Part shown: positions 27,860 to 37,521 of the stretch, one piece after another
How the letters are laid out: each line of letters opens with the position of its first letter
Numbering within the stretch: position 1 is the stretch's first letter
Source: a gamma proteobacterium SCGC AAA076-P13
GTDB taxonomy: Bacteria > Pseudomonadota > Gammaproteobacteria > Magnimaribacterales > D2472
Assembly (NCBI GenBank): GCA_000384935.1
Contig: ARRA01000001.1
Coordinates: 62,001 to 126,000 of the forward strand
Reading direction: 5' to 3'
DNA: 64,000 nucleotides
Program-made: the position numbers and the translations under genes
The notes under the pieces: model-generated
Told to the model about the DNA's origin: nothing
What the model saw: the letters and a program-made list of their open reading frames with translations, nothing else
The model's database searches: none

Positions 27860-30403
27860 TTAAAAGCTTTTCTTATATCTTAGCCCGAGAGTTCTTGGCT
27901 TAATGACACTCAAGCGAGATCTATCGAATACAAAAGTATTACTAATCTCAGCTCTTTTATCAGTTACGTTATCGATATATAACTCAGCTGTCCATTCATC
28001 ATTACTCATTCCGTATCTCATGTTTACAAAATGATGACTTTTTTGGATAGCTTTGTTTGGGGCCATAATATCTGAAAAACTCTTTTCAGACCTAGCCATT
28101 TGTAGTTGCCAATGACCAGTGTTACCTGATGACATTCCCCACTCTTTTCTAGCAGTTAAGTTTGCTTGGCTACCCGGAGCAAAAGCAAGGTCTGACCCAA
28201 CAATCACATCATTTGTAGGAACTAAGCTTTTTGTTATTTCAGTATCAAGCATTGAGAATGCTCCTGAAACTACCAGGCCGTTAACATTTGTATAATAAAC
28301 AAAGTCTCCTTCAAGACCAGTTATGTCTGCATCAGCTGCATTGTCTGAGAAGAATAAGTTAACAATACTTGGATCAAAAATAGTACTTTGAAGTCCAGAG
28401 ACATCAACCATAAATGCACTACCATTAAATCTAAGCTTGCCATCTCTTAAGACTGTTTTCCAACCAAACTCAAGGTTAGTAACTTCATCAGATTTAACTT
28501 CAGGCTTAACAACATATGAGCCATCTGAATTAGATGCTCCAACAGGACGATTTAATAGTCCAGGTCTAAAACCTTCTGACCATGTTACGTAATACATACG
28601 ATCTTCTGATGGATTCCATGAATAAGTTACTTTTCCAATAACACCATCACTTATGGCTTTATCAGGATACCCATTAGCATTTCCTGGTGCGTATTGAGCT
28701 GATAAATTAGAACCAAATTGCTGAGTATCAGGAGCTCCAAATCCATTATAGAATGATGAATTGGCACTACCCTCAAAATCAACTTCAATGTCATACCATC
28801 TGGCACCTACAGTCAGTTCAGATGTTTCTGATACGTCCATGCTGATTTCACCAAAGAATCCTTGTTGCTTATCAGTTCTTTTAATATCGTTGAAGAATAT
28901 TACTGGCTCGCTGTATGGTCCAGCTGAGAACCAGCCAGGACTTGCATTATTTATTGATCCTGTTACTGATGTATCGGTCAAAGCATAGTTTGCAGCATAT
29001 GTAATATCATTACCGACAGAACCTGGATAATTAAATAAATTTAACTCCGTTAATTCAAGATCGCTTAAAAATGCACCAGCTGTAAAACTCATAGTGTCGT
29101 TTATTGGGCCGCTAATACGGAATTCATGAGTCTGTACTTCCGTGTTTGTTGTTGAATCAACCAATAAGTTTGGAGCTCCACATGTTCCAGTTGGAACGTT
29201 GCCAGGTGCGTTTGATGTATAAGTTACATAGTAATCACAAATATAGTAAGGAAGGTATTGACCAACAAATAGGTAGTCAGTGTAATCAATATTTTGATCA
29301 GTAACTCTGTCTGTATAAGCACCAGCATATACAACCTCAAGATCTCCAACTGACCCTTCTAAAGTAAGGCTCATATTTTCAAACTCATCCTCAATTGTGT
29401 CATCTGTATATCTTTGAATCTCTAAGTCATCTAATGTTGGATCAACAAAGAAGACACCATCAGCATCTATTGTTTGCTTAGCAACAGTTGCTAGAGCATT
29501 CCAATTATCGTTAATTTCATGGGCAACACTTGCTCTAAAACCTTCGTAAGTTACAGGGTTAGCATTTTCTTTTTCTATTGCTACTGCATCATTAAGAGTA
29601 ACACCTGAAAGATCTGCATTAGGCTGAAATCCACCTCTAGGGTTTGATACAGGGACGCCATTTGCTCTAACAGTTCCAGCTGCTCTAAATCTAGCAGATT
29701 GACTTGCATTGAGCGTTCCAGCAACTTGGTCTATATATCCGCCTCTACGATCTCTATATGCTACAAATCTTAAAGCTGAACGTTCTCCTAAAGGAACGTT
29801 AGTCATGTACTCTAATTTACTACCTTCATCTCCACCTGAAGTGAATCTTGATTCTACTTCAATGCTACTTAGGCTCTCTCCCATAACAGGCTTGTTAGTA
29901 ATCATTCTTACAACACCAGCCTGAGAGCTAGCACCAAAAAGTGTTCCTTGAGGGCCTGATAATACTTCTATACGAGCCATATCTGCTGCGTATACATCTA
30001 AATTCCTTCCTGGTTGTCCTAAAGGTTGCTCATCAAGATAAAAAGATACGTTAGGTGCCAAACCAGCAACACCTGCTGTTGTTAAATTAGGTGTGGTTGA
30101 AGCAAGACCTCTTATATAGATAGTGCTTTGGCCTGGACCAGAACCACCAGCAGTAACACCTGGTAACTGTAATAAGTAGTCTTCAAAGACATTAACGCCC
30201 TTTTCTTCTAGATCTGACTCTCTTAAAGCAGAAACAGAAAGTGGCACATCTTGAAGGCTTTCAGACTTCTTCCTTGCGGTAACTACAATTTCTTCAACAG
30301 TATCTTGACCATTTAAAACACCTGTATATATAGAGGTATTTAGCAAAGCCAAAGCAGATAATGAAGGTAGTAGTTTTGTTTGTATCTTCTTGTAATTTAA
30401 CAT
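27860..30403 (-). CDS. TonB-dependent receptor
   Basis: VEEIVVTARKKSESLQDVPLSVSALRESDLEEKGVNVFEDYLLQLPGVTAGGSGPGQSTIYIRGLAS plug; C-terminal LGLRYKKSF. Confidence 0.94.
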   Translation of the reverse strand: MLNYKKIQTKLLPSLSALALLNTSIYTGVLNGQDTVEEIVVTARKKSESLQDVPLSVSALRESDLEEKGVNVFEDYLLQLPGVTAGGSGPGQSTIYIRGLASTTPNLTTAGVAGLAPNVSFYLDEQPLGQPGRNLDVYAADMARIEVLSGPQGTLFGASSQAGVVRMITNKPVMGESLSSIEVESRFTSGGDEGSKLEYMTNVPLGERSALRFVAYRDRRGGYIDQVAGTLNASQSARFRAAGTVRANGVPVSNPRGGFQPNADLSGVTLNDAVAIEKENANPVTYEGFRASVAHEINDNWNALATVAKQTIDADGVFFVDPTLDDLEIQRYTDDTIEDEFENMSLTLEGSVGDLEVVYAGAYTDRVTDQNIDYTDYLFVGQYLPYYICDYYVTYTSNAPGNVPTGTCGAPNLLVDSTTNTEVQTHEFRISGPINDTMSFTAGAFLSDLELTELNLFNYPGSVGNDITYAANYALTDTSVTGSINNASPGWFSAGPYSEPVIFFNDIKRTDKQQGFFGEISMDVSETSELTVGARWYDIEVDFEGSANSSFYNGFGAPDTQQFGSNLSAQYAPGNANGYPDKAISDGVIGKVTYSWNPSEDRMYYVTWSEGFRPGLLNRPVGASNSDGSYVVKPEVKSDEVTNLEFGWKTVLRDGKLRFNGSAFMVDVSGLQSTIFDPSIVNLFFSDNAADADITGLEGDFVYYTNVNGLVVSGAFSMLDTEITKSLVPTNDVIVGSDLAFAPGSQANLTARKEWGMSSGNTGHWQLQMARSEKSFSDIMAPNKAIQKSHHFVNMRYGMSNDEWTAELYIDNVTDKRAEISNTFVFDRSRLSVIKPRTLGLRYKKSF

Positions 30404-30704
30404 AACAAATTATTCCTTTATTTATTAATTTAAAAATTGCTAAATAAATAAAGATAAACCCCTAATGTCATCAGAGAAGTTTAGCTTTGTTTATAGACCA
30501 GCAATTTCAGTAAAATGGTCTTATGTCTATCATAACAGTTTGAGTTATGTATGCAAATTATGTCCTAATTAAATATGCAATTTTGTTCTTTGTATATAAC
30601 CAAAATGCATAATTATTAAAATAGCCTTATAGAGTTCATATAGAAAAATAAAATTTTTTATGTTTCACTAAATATTAAATATCTAAAAATTTAAAAATTA
30701 AACT

Positions 30705-32186
30705 ATGAATAATATTAATAAACCTAGGTTTCTTTCGTCTGTTTTTTTACTAACACTGATAACTGGATTGGTTTATTTCAATCAGCCAACCTCTGCAGCA
30801 CTATTTGCACAAACACAACTTCTTCTTTCTGAATACCTGGGTTGGTTTATTATTTTAGTAGCTAATGGTTTTTTAATTTTTACAATTTATCTAACCTTTA
30901 CAAGGTATAGCGAAATAAGGCTAGGCGGTGCTAATGCCGTGCCTGCTTACACTTATACTAATTGGATTGCTATGCTTTTTAGCGCAGGATTGGGCATTGG
31001 TTTATTATTTTATGGTGTTGCAGAACCTATAGGAAACCTTAACGACTATCCAGAAATGATACCTGGAGATCTTTCCTATAATGCAGGTAAGGCACTAAGT
31101 TTAACTAACCTCCATTGGGGTCTTCATGGCTGGGCAATTTATGCAGCCTTGGGATTATGTTTTGCCTTTGCTTCTTACAATAACAGTAAGGCTTTTAGAG
31201 TTAGCTCACTCCTTGGAACTAAAGTTGAAAATAATAAAATACTATCAGCATCGATTGATATTATTGCAATTCTTACAACAGTTATTGGTATAGCAACATC
31301 TCTTGGACTTGGGGCCTCACAAATTAATGGTGGTCTTCAATATGTTTTTGATATACAAATTAATGAATTTATAATTATTGTAATAATAACAATCATTGGT
31401 CTTATTAGCGTCTGTCTTGGTCTTGATGTTGGTATCAAAAGACTATCTCAAATGAATATGCTCATAGCTATTTGTTTGTTAGTTTTAGTTTTATTATTAG
31501 GCCCAACCGTATTTATATTAAATGCAATGGTTCAGAATGCCGGGGTATATTTAAATCAGTTAATTCAACTGTCAACTTGGACAGAAGCTTATAATAGCTC
31601 TGTATATCAAAATGGTTATACCTTATTTTACTTCACTTGGTGGTTTGCGTGGGCACCTTTCGTTTCTCTCTTTATAGCAAGAATTTCATATGGAAGAACT
31701 ATAAAAGAATTTGTTATTGGTGTTCTTATTGTTCCATCTTTAATAGTATTTATTTGGATGGGAGTTTTTGGTAACGCTGCGATTTATTTAGTATTAAATG
31801 GAATTGGTGACATTAGTGCTGCGGTTAGCGGCAATGCAAGTACTGCACTTTTTGTTTTGTTTGACTCACTCTCATTTGCAAAACCACTTTCTATAATTTC
31901 TTTAATTTTAATAGTGACTTTCTTTGTAACTTCATCTGATTCTGGTGCTTTGGTTGCATCAATGCTTTCATCAAAGAAACATATAGATATAAGTAGCGAT
32001 TCCCCATTAATTTCTAGAATCACATGGGCTATTTTATTGGGAGTTGTTGCTGCCGTATTATTGCAGGCTGGTGGACTTGGAGCTCTTCAAACTGCTGTTG
32101 TTATATTTGGATTACCATTTTCAGTGATAACAATATTTGCATGCAAAGAGTTATTTAGATCTTTTGAAAAAGAACTAGATAAATAG
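30705..32186 (+). CDS. BCCT family betaine/choline/carnitine-type transporter
   Basis: TNWIAMLFSAGLGIGLLFYGVAEPIGN; LHWGLHGWAIYA; FTWWFAWAPFVSLFIARISYGRTIKEF. Confidence 0.93.
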   Translation: MNNINKPRFLSSVFLLTLITGLVYFNQPTSAALFAQTQLLLSEYLGWFIILVANGFLIFTIYLTFTRYSEIRLGGANAVPAYTYTNWIAMLFSAGLGIGLLFYGVAEPIGNLNDYPEMIPGDLSYNAGKALSLTNLHWGLHGWAIYAALGLCFAFASYNNSKAFRVSSLLGTKVENNKILSASIDIIAILTTVIGIATSLGLGASQINGGLQYVFDIQINEFIIIVIITIIGLISVCLGLDVGIKRLSQMNMLIAICLLVLVLLLGPTVFILNAMVQNAGVYLNQLIQLSTWTEAYNSSVYQNGYTLFYFTWWFAWAPFVSLFIARISYGRTIKEFVIGVLIVPSLIVFIWMGVFGNAAIYLVLNGIGDISAAVSGNASTALFVLFDSLSFAKPLSIISLILIVTFFVTSSDSGALVASMLSSKKHIDISSDSPLISRITWAILLGVVAAVLLQAGGLGALQTAVVIFGLPFSVITIFACKELFRSFEKELDK

Positions 32187-32190
32187 CTTT

Positions 32191-32346
32191 CTAATCAAGC
32201 TCTTTATCTATGTCGTTGAGCTCTTCTGTGCTCATTTCATCTTCATAGATTAACTGATCATTATCAGAATCTTTTTTTGTAAATTTCTTTGAAATTAATA
32301 TAGCTACAACAATCAAAATAAGTATTAATCCTAGTTGATATCCCAT
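32191..32346 (-). CDS. small single-TM membrane protein (51 aa)
   Basis: Manual translation MGYQLGLILILIVVAILISKKFTKKDSDNDQLIYEDEMSTEELNDIDKELD*; TM then acidic tail. Confidence 0.55.
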   Translation of the reverse strand: MGYQLGLILILIVVAILISKKFTKKDSDNDQLIYEDEMSTEELNDIDKELD

Positions 32347-32408
32347 TCTGTATTCCTTTATTTAAATATGTGATTTATCCTATCTTAACTCTTATAAAAT
32401 AAAAATAA

Positions 32409-32960
32409 ATGGAAGCGTTAGATAATATACTGAATAGGGTCTCCTCAAGAGAGCTCTCTCTGCCTCACCCTAGTCCCGAAGAAATGACTGTTGCCTATAA
32501 AGCAGCTCTTAGAGCCCCTGATCATGCCTGGCTTAGACCAAGTAGCTTTATAGAAGTAAAAGATGATGGTCTTTCTAAGTTATCAAATATTTTTGAACAA
32601 TATGCTATTTCTAATCCAGATATTCCTGGAACAACAGCTATAAAATACAGGGATGCTCCATATAGAGCTCCAATGATTATAATTTTAGTTAATACTTTTA
32701 AAGAGCACCCAAAGGTACCTGCGATTGAACAAAAGCTATCAACGGCTGCAGCGGCCCAAAATATAATGTTGGCACTAAATGCAATGGGGTATGGAGCTAT
32801 TTGGAGAACTGGAAAATTAGCTTTTAATCCTTTTGTTGCAGAAGCATTAGGCCTTAATGAGAGTCAAGAAATTTTAGGATTTTTATATATTGGGACTAAT
32901 ACTGGGAAAAATAAAAAGGTTCATGATATGGAAATAGATAATTTTGTTACAAACCTCTAA
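32409..32960 (+). CDS. nitroreductase family protein (YdjA-like)
   Basis: RVSSRELSLPHPSPEEMTVAYKAALRAPDHAWLRP; STAAAAQNIMLALNAMGYGAIWRTG. Confidence 0.87.
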   Translation: MEALDNILNRVSSRELSLPHPSPEEMTVAYKAALRAPDHAWLRPSSFIEVKDDGLSKLSNIFEQYAISNPDIPGTTAIKYRDAPYRAPMIIILVNTFKEHPKVPAIEQKLSTAAAAQNIMLALNAMGYGAIWRTGKLAFNPFVAEALGLNESQEILGFLYIGTNTGKNKKVHDMEIDNFVTNL

Positions 32961-33332
32961 CTATTTAAACTTTAATAATAAAGCTGAAGATATGGACATA
33001 ATTGCAAATATTAACTCTGCTACTAGTGATTGATGTGAGATTATTGATTCGTGATAAAAGCTTGATAGCACTGATACAGCAATCATTATAATGTAGATTA
33101 TTCCTGCAGACATAACCCATTGATACTGCCGAGTGATTAAAGATAGAAAACACATTATTGATGTTCCTAAGAACAGTGCAGTAAAGTCTCTGATTTGTGT
33201 ATTTCTGCCCTTCCCTTCAAGTAAAATCATATCCAAGGAATTAGCTGAGATTTCTGGAGATATTAACCAGCCTAATGCCAAAATAGCCATTACTAAACCA
33301 AGGATACTTAAGAGAATATTTTCTACTTTCAT
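32961..33332 (-). CDS. hypothetical membrane protein
   Basis: 123 aa, about four TM segments; start overlaps the stop of the S51 peptidase gene. Confidence 0.65.
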   Translation of the reverse strand: MKVENILLSILGLVMAILALGWLISPEISANSLDMILLEGKGRNTQIRDFTALFLGTSIMCFLSLITRQYQWVMSAGIIYIIMIAVSVLSSFYHESIISHQSLVAELIFAIMSISSALLLKFK

Positions 33333-34030
33333 AAGTTAATCTTAACAGTATTTTTTATACTAGCGTGGTCAACAATATTGTTTTTATACACTACATGATG
33401 ACAATCCGTTTCTTTATCGCCAAAACTCACACTATAAGCTGGCATATCATCTATTAAATGAAGTGCTGTATACCCCTCAATTGCCAGGCATGAATCAATT
33501 TTTTTGTTAGTTAAGATATCCTTTACATAGGGAATTCTTTCTGGTTCTTCGTCATAATGTGGACAACATATACCTTCAACGAAACCCAAGCAATCTATTG
33601 TTGCTTGATGATCGGCCCATGAGTCAGTTATTCCTTTTTTAAACCAACAGATTGCTCCTGCACTAACACCACTCATGATGATGCCTTCTTGATATGCCTC
33701 TTCTAGAATTAAATCTAAACCCCACTCTTTCCATACGGCAAGCATGCTTTTGGTGTTACCACCCCCTACATAAATAATATCTTGGTTAAGAATATGAGAT
33801 TTTAAATCAATGGTTCTTTTAAAAAAATTAATATGAGATGTTTCACATTCAAGTTCGTTAAAAGCTTTATAAAAATTATCTATATAACCCTGATCATCAC
33901 CCGTAGCTGTTGGTATAAAACAAATCTTAGGATTAGTTTTACTGGACTGAGATTTGATATATCTTTCAATTTTTAAATCTTTTATCACTCTTCCAAAACC
34001 ACCGCCACCAATTGCTATTATTTGCTTCAT
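33329..34030 (-). CDS. peptidase S51 family (peptidase E-like) protein
   Basis: GGGNTKSMLAVWKEWGLDLILEEAYQEGIIMSGVSAGAICWF; Ser in GVSAGA. Confidence 0.85.
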   Translation of the reverse strand: MKQIIAIGGGGFGRVIKDLKIERYIKSQSSKTNPKICFIPTATGDDQGYIDNFYKAFNELECETSHINFFKRTIDLKSHILNQDIIYVGGGNTKSMLAVWKEWGLDLILEEAYQEGIIMSGVSAGAICWFKKGITDSWADHQATIDCLGFVEGICCPHYDEEPERIPYVKDILTNKKIDSCLAIEGYTALHLIDDMPAYSVSFGDKETDCHHVVYKNNIVDHASIKNTVKINL

Positions 34031-34920
34031 ATTTTATCAACTATTTTTTTTATTTCTTCTATATGTTTAGTCGTTGTTCTGCAGCAGCCACCGATAACAA
34101 ATGCCCCATTATCAACCCATTCTTGAACATATTTTTTGTATTCAATATGATCGATAGGTTGATGATTATGATAATGCCATTCATCGGCATCGCTTACAAA
34201 ACCTTCTAATTTATTTTTCTTATAAATTGAAGAGTTTGCATATATTCCAAAGTTATCTACATCCTTAAATTTATCTATAGCAAGAGATGCTGTATCTGCA
34301 TGAATGCAATTAACAAGCTGGCATTCGACATCAAGATCATTTCCTTTCTGAAGAGCATCCGCTAAAAGTTCTGTACTAGGAAGCCTATTAAGTTTATTGC
34401 CTCTAGTAGTCCAACTTAGCCAAACCCTGTTAGAAAAATCTTTAGCAACAGACCCTGCTACAACGCCTTCATATATTGAAGCCATTGTTTCACAAATAAT
34501 GATGTCTACATTATTTTTATAGATACTCCCCAAGGTTGAATAAAATTTTCTTAAAGTTTTCTCTTTAGAGCTAAGATCTGGTCTAAAGGTTACATGAATA
34601 GGTGGGTAACATCCCGCTATCATAGTATTTGAATTAGTTTCATTAACAGCTTCTTGGCATAATTCTAATGCGCGCTTTGCTAAATCTTCATATGAAGGTG
34701 CTGAAGGCTCTCGTTTTAAAAGCTCTGGAGTTGCTTGATAGTTAGATGTTGTAATCACATCAGCTCCAGCTTCAATATTTTCAATATGAATTTGTTTTAT
34801 AATTTCTGGGTTATGTATCAACGAGTATGCTGACCAGATTGATGTCTTAAAACTAGGAAGATACTCTCCTCTATTTTCCAATTCAGTACCAAGTGCAGAA
34901 TCAAGTATGTATGGTTTCAT
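34027..34920 (-). CDS. mmuM: homocysteine S-methyltransferase family protein (MmuM-like)
   Basis: DSALGTELENRG...AGADVITTSNYQAT; C-terminal FVIGGCCRTTTKHI zinc-cysteine motif. Confidence 0.87.
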   Translation of the reverse strand: MKPYILDSALGTELENRGEYLPSFKTSIWSAYSLIHNPEIIKQIHIENIEAGADVITTSNYQATPELLKREPSAPSYEDLAKRALELCQEAVNETNSNTMIAGCYPPIHVTFRPDLSSKEKTLRKFYSTLGSIYKNNVDIIICETMASIYEGVVAGSVAKDFSNRVWLSWTTRGNKLNRLPSTELLADALQKGNDLDVECQLVNCIHADTASLAIDKFKDVDNFGIYANSSIYKKNKLEGFVSDADEWHYHNHQPIDHIEYKKYVQEWVDNGAFVIGGCCRTTTKHIEEIKKIVDKI

Positions 34921-34938
34921 GTTAGTATTTTTGTTTTG

Positions 34939-35622
34939 TTAATTCTTATTATACTTCTTATCAAAGTCGATAAGCCTTCTTTTCCATTTACCGGTGAGAA
35001 CATTAAATTCAGCTGGCTTTACAAGAAATTCTTGGAATATTAAATCTCTATCAACCATCAAAATAACTATTTGCTTTATATCCGTCCCAAACATTACATT
35101 ATGGGCATTGGCATAGGCGCTACCTTGTAAAAAGTAGTCTTCTATCCAGTCCCGTCTTTTAATTTTTTTAGCAGTTTTAAAATCTATAAGAGATGGAACC
35201 CCATTATAAGTTCCTACACAGTCTGCTGTGCCAGCATATAAATCATCTAAAATAAGACCCACTTCCAAACCCCAAACCTCAGTGATTCCCTTCAAGCCAT
35301 CAGTAATAAATTTACCAGTCATTCTTTTCGCCATTAACTGATCACCATGATCAGTAAAATCATCCCACTCCTCTTGGTTTAAATGCTTTTCGATCGCCTC
35401 ATGAACAGCCGTACCAATATCTGTACTTTGCTTTATAACTCTATCTGCCTCTTTATCGCCAACACGTTGTCTCCATTGATCTATACCTGCTTTACTTTGC
35501 GAAGTTCCAGATAATATAGTCGTAACACTTGGAACAGCCTTATTATTTGAATCTAAATAATGTCTGCCTATTTCGGTATCAACTCTCTCTAAGATTGGGT
35601 AATTATATTTGTTATTGTTCAT
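34939..35622 (-). CDS. PD-(D/E)XK superfamily nuclease, phage exonuclease-like
   Basis: VPSVTTIL, GTAVHEAIEKHL, AGTADCVGTYNGVPSLIDFKTAKK: RecB/MGME1-like nuclease motifs. Start at 35622 (MNNNKYNYP) preferred over 35649. Confidence 0.7.
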   Translation of the reverse strand: MNNNKYNYPILERVDTEIGRHYLDSNNKAVPSVTTILSGTSQSKAGIDQWRQRVGDKEADRVIKQSTDIGTAVHEAIEKHLNQEEWDDFTDHGDQLMAKRMTGKFITDGLKGITEVWGLEVGLILDDLYAGTADCVGTYNGVPSLIDFKTAKKIKRRDWIEDYFLQGSAYANAHNVMFGTDIKQIVILMVDRDLIFQEFLVKPAEFNVLTGKWKRRLIDFDKKYNKN

Positions 35623-35710
35623 AAAAATTATTTCAAAAAGTACTGGCATATTGTATGACTAAAGACACAGAATATCATTTACAATATTTGCATAAATTTA
35701 AACTTACGTA

Positions 35711-36586
35711 ATGCAAATAGAAATAGAAGGACATAAGGCCTATATTCATACTGAGAAAGATATAGATATCAATCTTGAATCAATAATATTGATTCCAGGT
35801 GCGGGTATGGATCATAGAATTGCAAAAATGTTTGATTTTAATTCTGTTTCTAAAAACCATAATCTTATAAGCATAGACCTACCTGGTCATGGATTCACTC
35901 CCGGACCTGCATTGACCTCTATTGAGGATCACACAGATTTTTGTATTAACGTTCTTTCAAAGCTTGGAATAACTAATCCAATAATTGCTGGACACAGCAT
36001 GGGCGGTCTGATCGCCCTAAATCTGTCATTAGAAATTGATGTAAAGCAAACGATTTTAATTAATACAAGTTATCCGCTGGCTGTTGGAGAAATGCTTCTT
36101 GATCACGCTAAAGGAAACCTAGATCAAGCAAGTGAATTTTTTACTAAATATGGTGTTGTTAATATTCCAGAGACTGAAATAAAATCAAAAGGCTTTGGTG
36201 TTATGGGCTCTGGTTTCTACGGAAGATCCAAAGGGACTATTAAGTCACCTTATGGCACCAAAAATATTGAGTCAGACCCTGAAAAAGAAATTAAACTTTA
36301 CCCATTAAAAAAAATATTTAACCAAACTTATAAAGAAATTCTATCAATTGATTTAAAAGCTTGCGCCCCCTTCAGGATTAACGAAAGCGCAATTAATAAT
36401 TTATCAAAAATACACTTTGTATATGGCGGCAAGGATAAGTTAGCTAGATTTGATCCTGACAGTACTCTATTAAAAAACATAGATAAAGATACCAAGGTGC
36501 ATATCATGCCTGAAACAGGTCACTTTCCTTTTTTTGAAAGGCCTAATGATTTAAATAAACTAATTCAAAAAATTATTAATTTGTAA
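35711..36586 (+). CDS. alpha/beta hydrolase
   Basis: ILIPGAGMDHRIA, SIDLPGHGFTPGP, AGHSMGGLIAL, PETGHFPFFERP. Confidence 0.9.
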   Translation: MQIEIEGHKAYIHTEKDIDINLESIILIPGAGMDHRIAKMFDFNSVSKNHNLISIDLPGHGFTPGPALTSIEDHTDFCINVLSKLGITNPIIAGHSMGGLIALNLSLEIDVKQTILINTSYPLAVGEMLLDHAKGNLDQASEFFTKYGVVNIPETEIKSKGFGVMGSGFYGRSKGTIKSPYGTKNIESDPEKEIKLYPLKKIFNQTYKEILSIDLKACAPFRINESAINNLSKIHFVYGGKDKLARFDPDSTLLKNIDKDTKVHIMPETGHFPFFERPNDLNKLIQKIINL

Positions 36587-37487
36587 ACTTAGTATCTGTT
36601 AAAAAAGACTTTAAGTTTAGGTATGTATTATTCTTATCTAAACCACTAAAAACTTCATGCCTCTCATTCTTTAATAAAATAAATGATGTATTTTTAAAAA
36701 TAGATTTTAAGAATTTACAAAGCCTATTAACACCAGCGCCCATTTCGCCTACAGGATCTTTGTCTCCAGATATTATTAAAATTGGTAGTTCATGATCAGA
36801 GGAGGAGTAATGATCTTTGTTGTAGATTGATTTAAAGGAGCTCGCCATATCATCCCACAGACCATTGGATGCAATAAAACCACACATTGGATCATTGGTG
36901 TAGTCTTCAACATTGGTCATATCTGTTGATATCCAGTCATTTGGTGTTTGAGTTGGTTTAAACTTATCATTGAAAGTTCTCATGGTAATTGAGTCTAAAA
37001 AATTACTTTTTTTATCACGCCCTTTAATCAAAACTACAATTTTAATAAGCATTTTTTGGATAAATAAAGTTACTGGAGATATATGAGATGAGCCACTAAG
37101 AATTAAGCCCGACAAATGAAGGTTGTTAGTAATGGCAGATAAAGCAACATAAGACCCCATGCTATGAGCTAACAAGTAATGCTTTTGGTTTGGAAATTCT
37201 TCATGAGAAAATTGTATTAAATTGATTAAATCATCCACAACCAAATTCCAACCATTTGATGAATGAAATACACCCTCTTCATAACCATTCTCTATCCACT
37301 TCCCATGACCTCTATGGTCATGTCCAATAACATGATAGCCATCATTATTTAGTTTATTAATAAGCCAACTATATCGACCCATATGCTCCGCCATGCCATG
37401 GCTTATTATGACAACACCATTAGCCTTTTCATCGTTAGTTAAACTAATTGTTTTAACAGAATGTATATTAGAGTATTCTTTCAACAT
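36576..37487 (-). CDS. alpha/beta hydrolase, monoacylglycerol lipase-like
   Basis: VVIISHGMAEHMGRYSWL, HDHRGHGKW, LLAHSMGSYVAL. Confidence 0.88.
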   Translation of the reverse strand: MLKEYSNIHSVKTISLTNDEKANGVVIISHGMAEHMGRYSWLINKLNNDGYHVIGHDHRGHGKWIENGYEEGVFHSSNGWNLVVDDLINLIQFSHEEFPNQKHYLLAHSMGSYVALSAITNNLHLSGLILSGSSHISPVTLFIQKMLIKIVVLIKGRDKKSNFLDSITMRTFNDKFKPTQTPNDWISTDMTNVEDYTNDPMCGFIASNGLWDDMASSFKSIYNKDHYSSSDHELPILIISGDKDPVGEMGAGVNRLCKFLKSIFKNTSFILLKNERHEVFSGLDKNNTYLNLKSFLTDTKFTN

Positions 37488-37521
37488 AATTTATAATACA
37501 TCAAATTATTTATTTATACCT

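Noticed and set aside
37393-37521. N-terminal extension of the KAS III ORF
   Set aside because: Antisense to the lipase gene; MHNIHIAGTG is the family-typical start.
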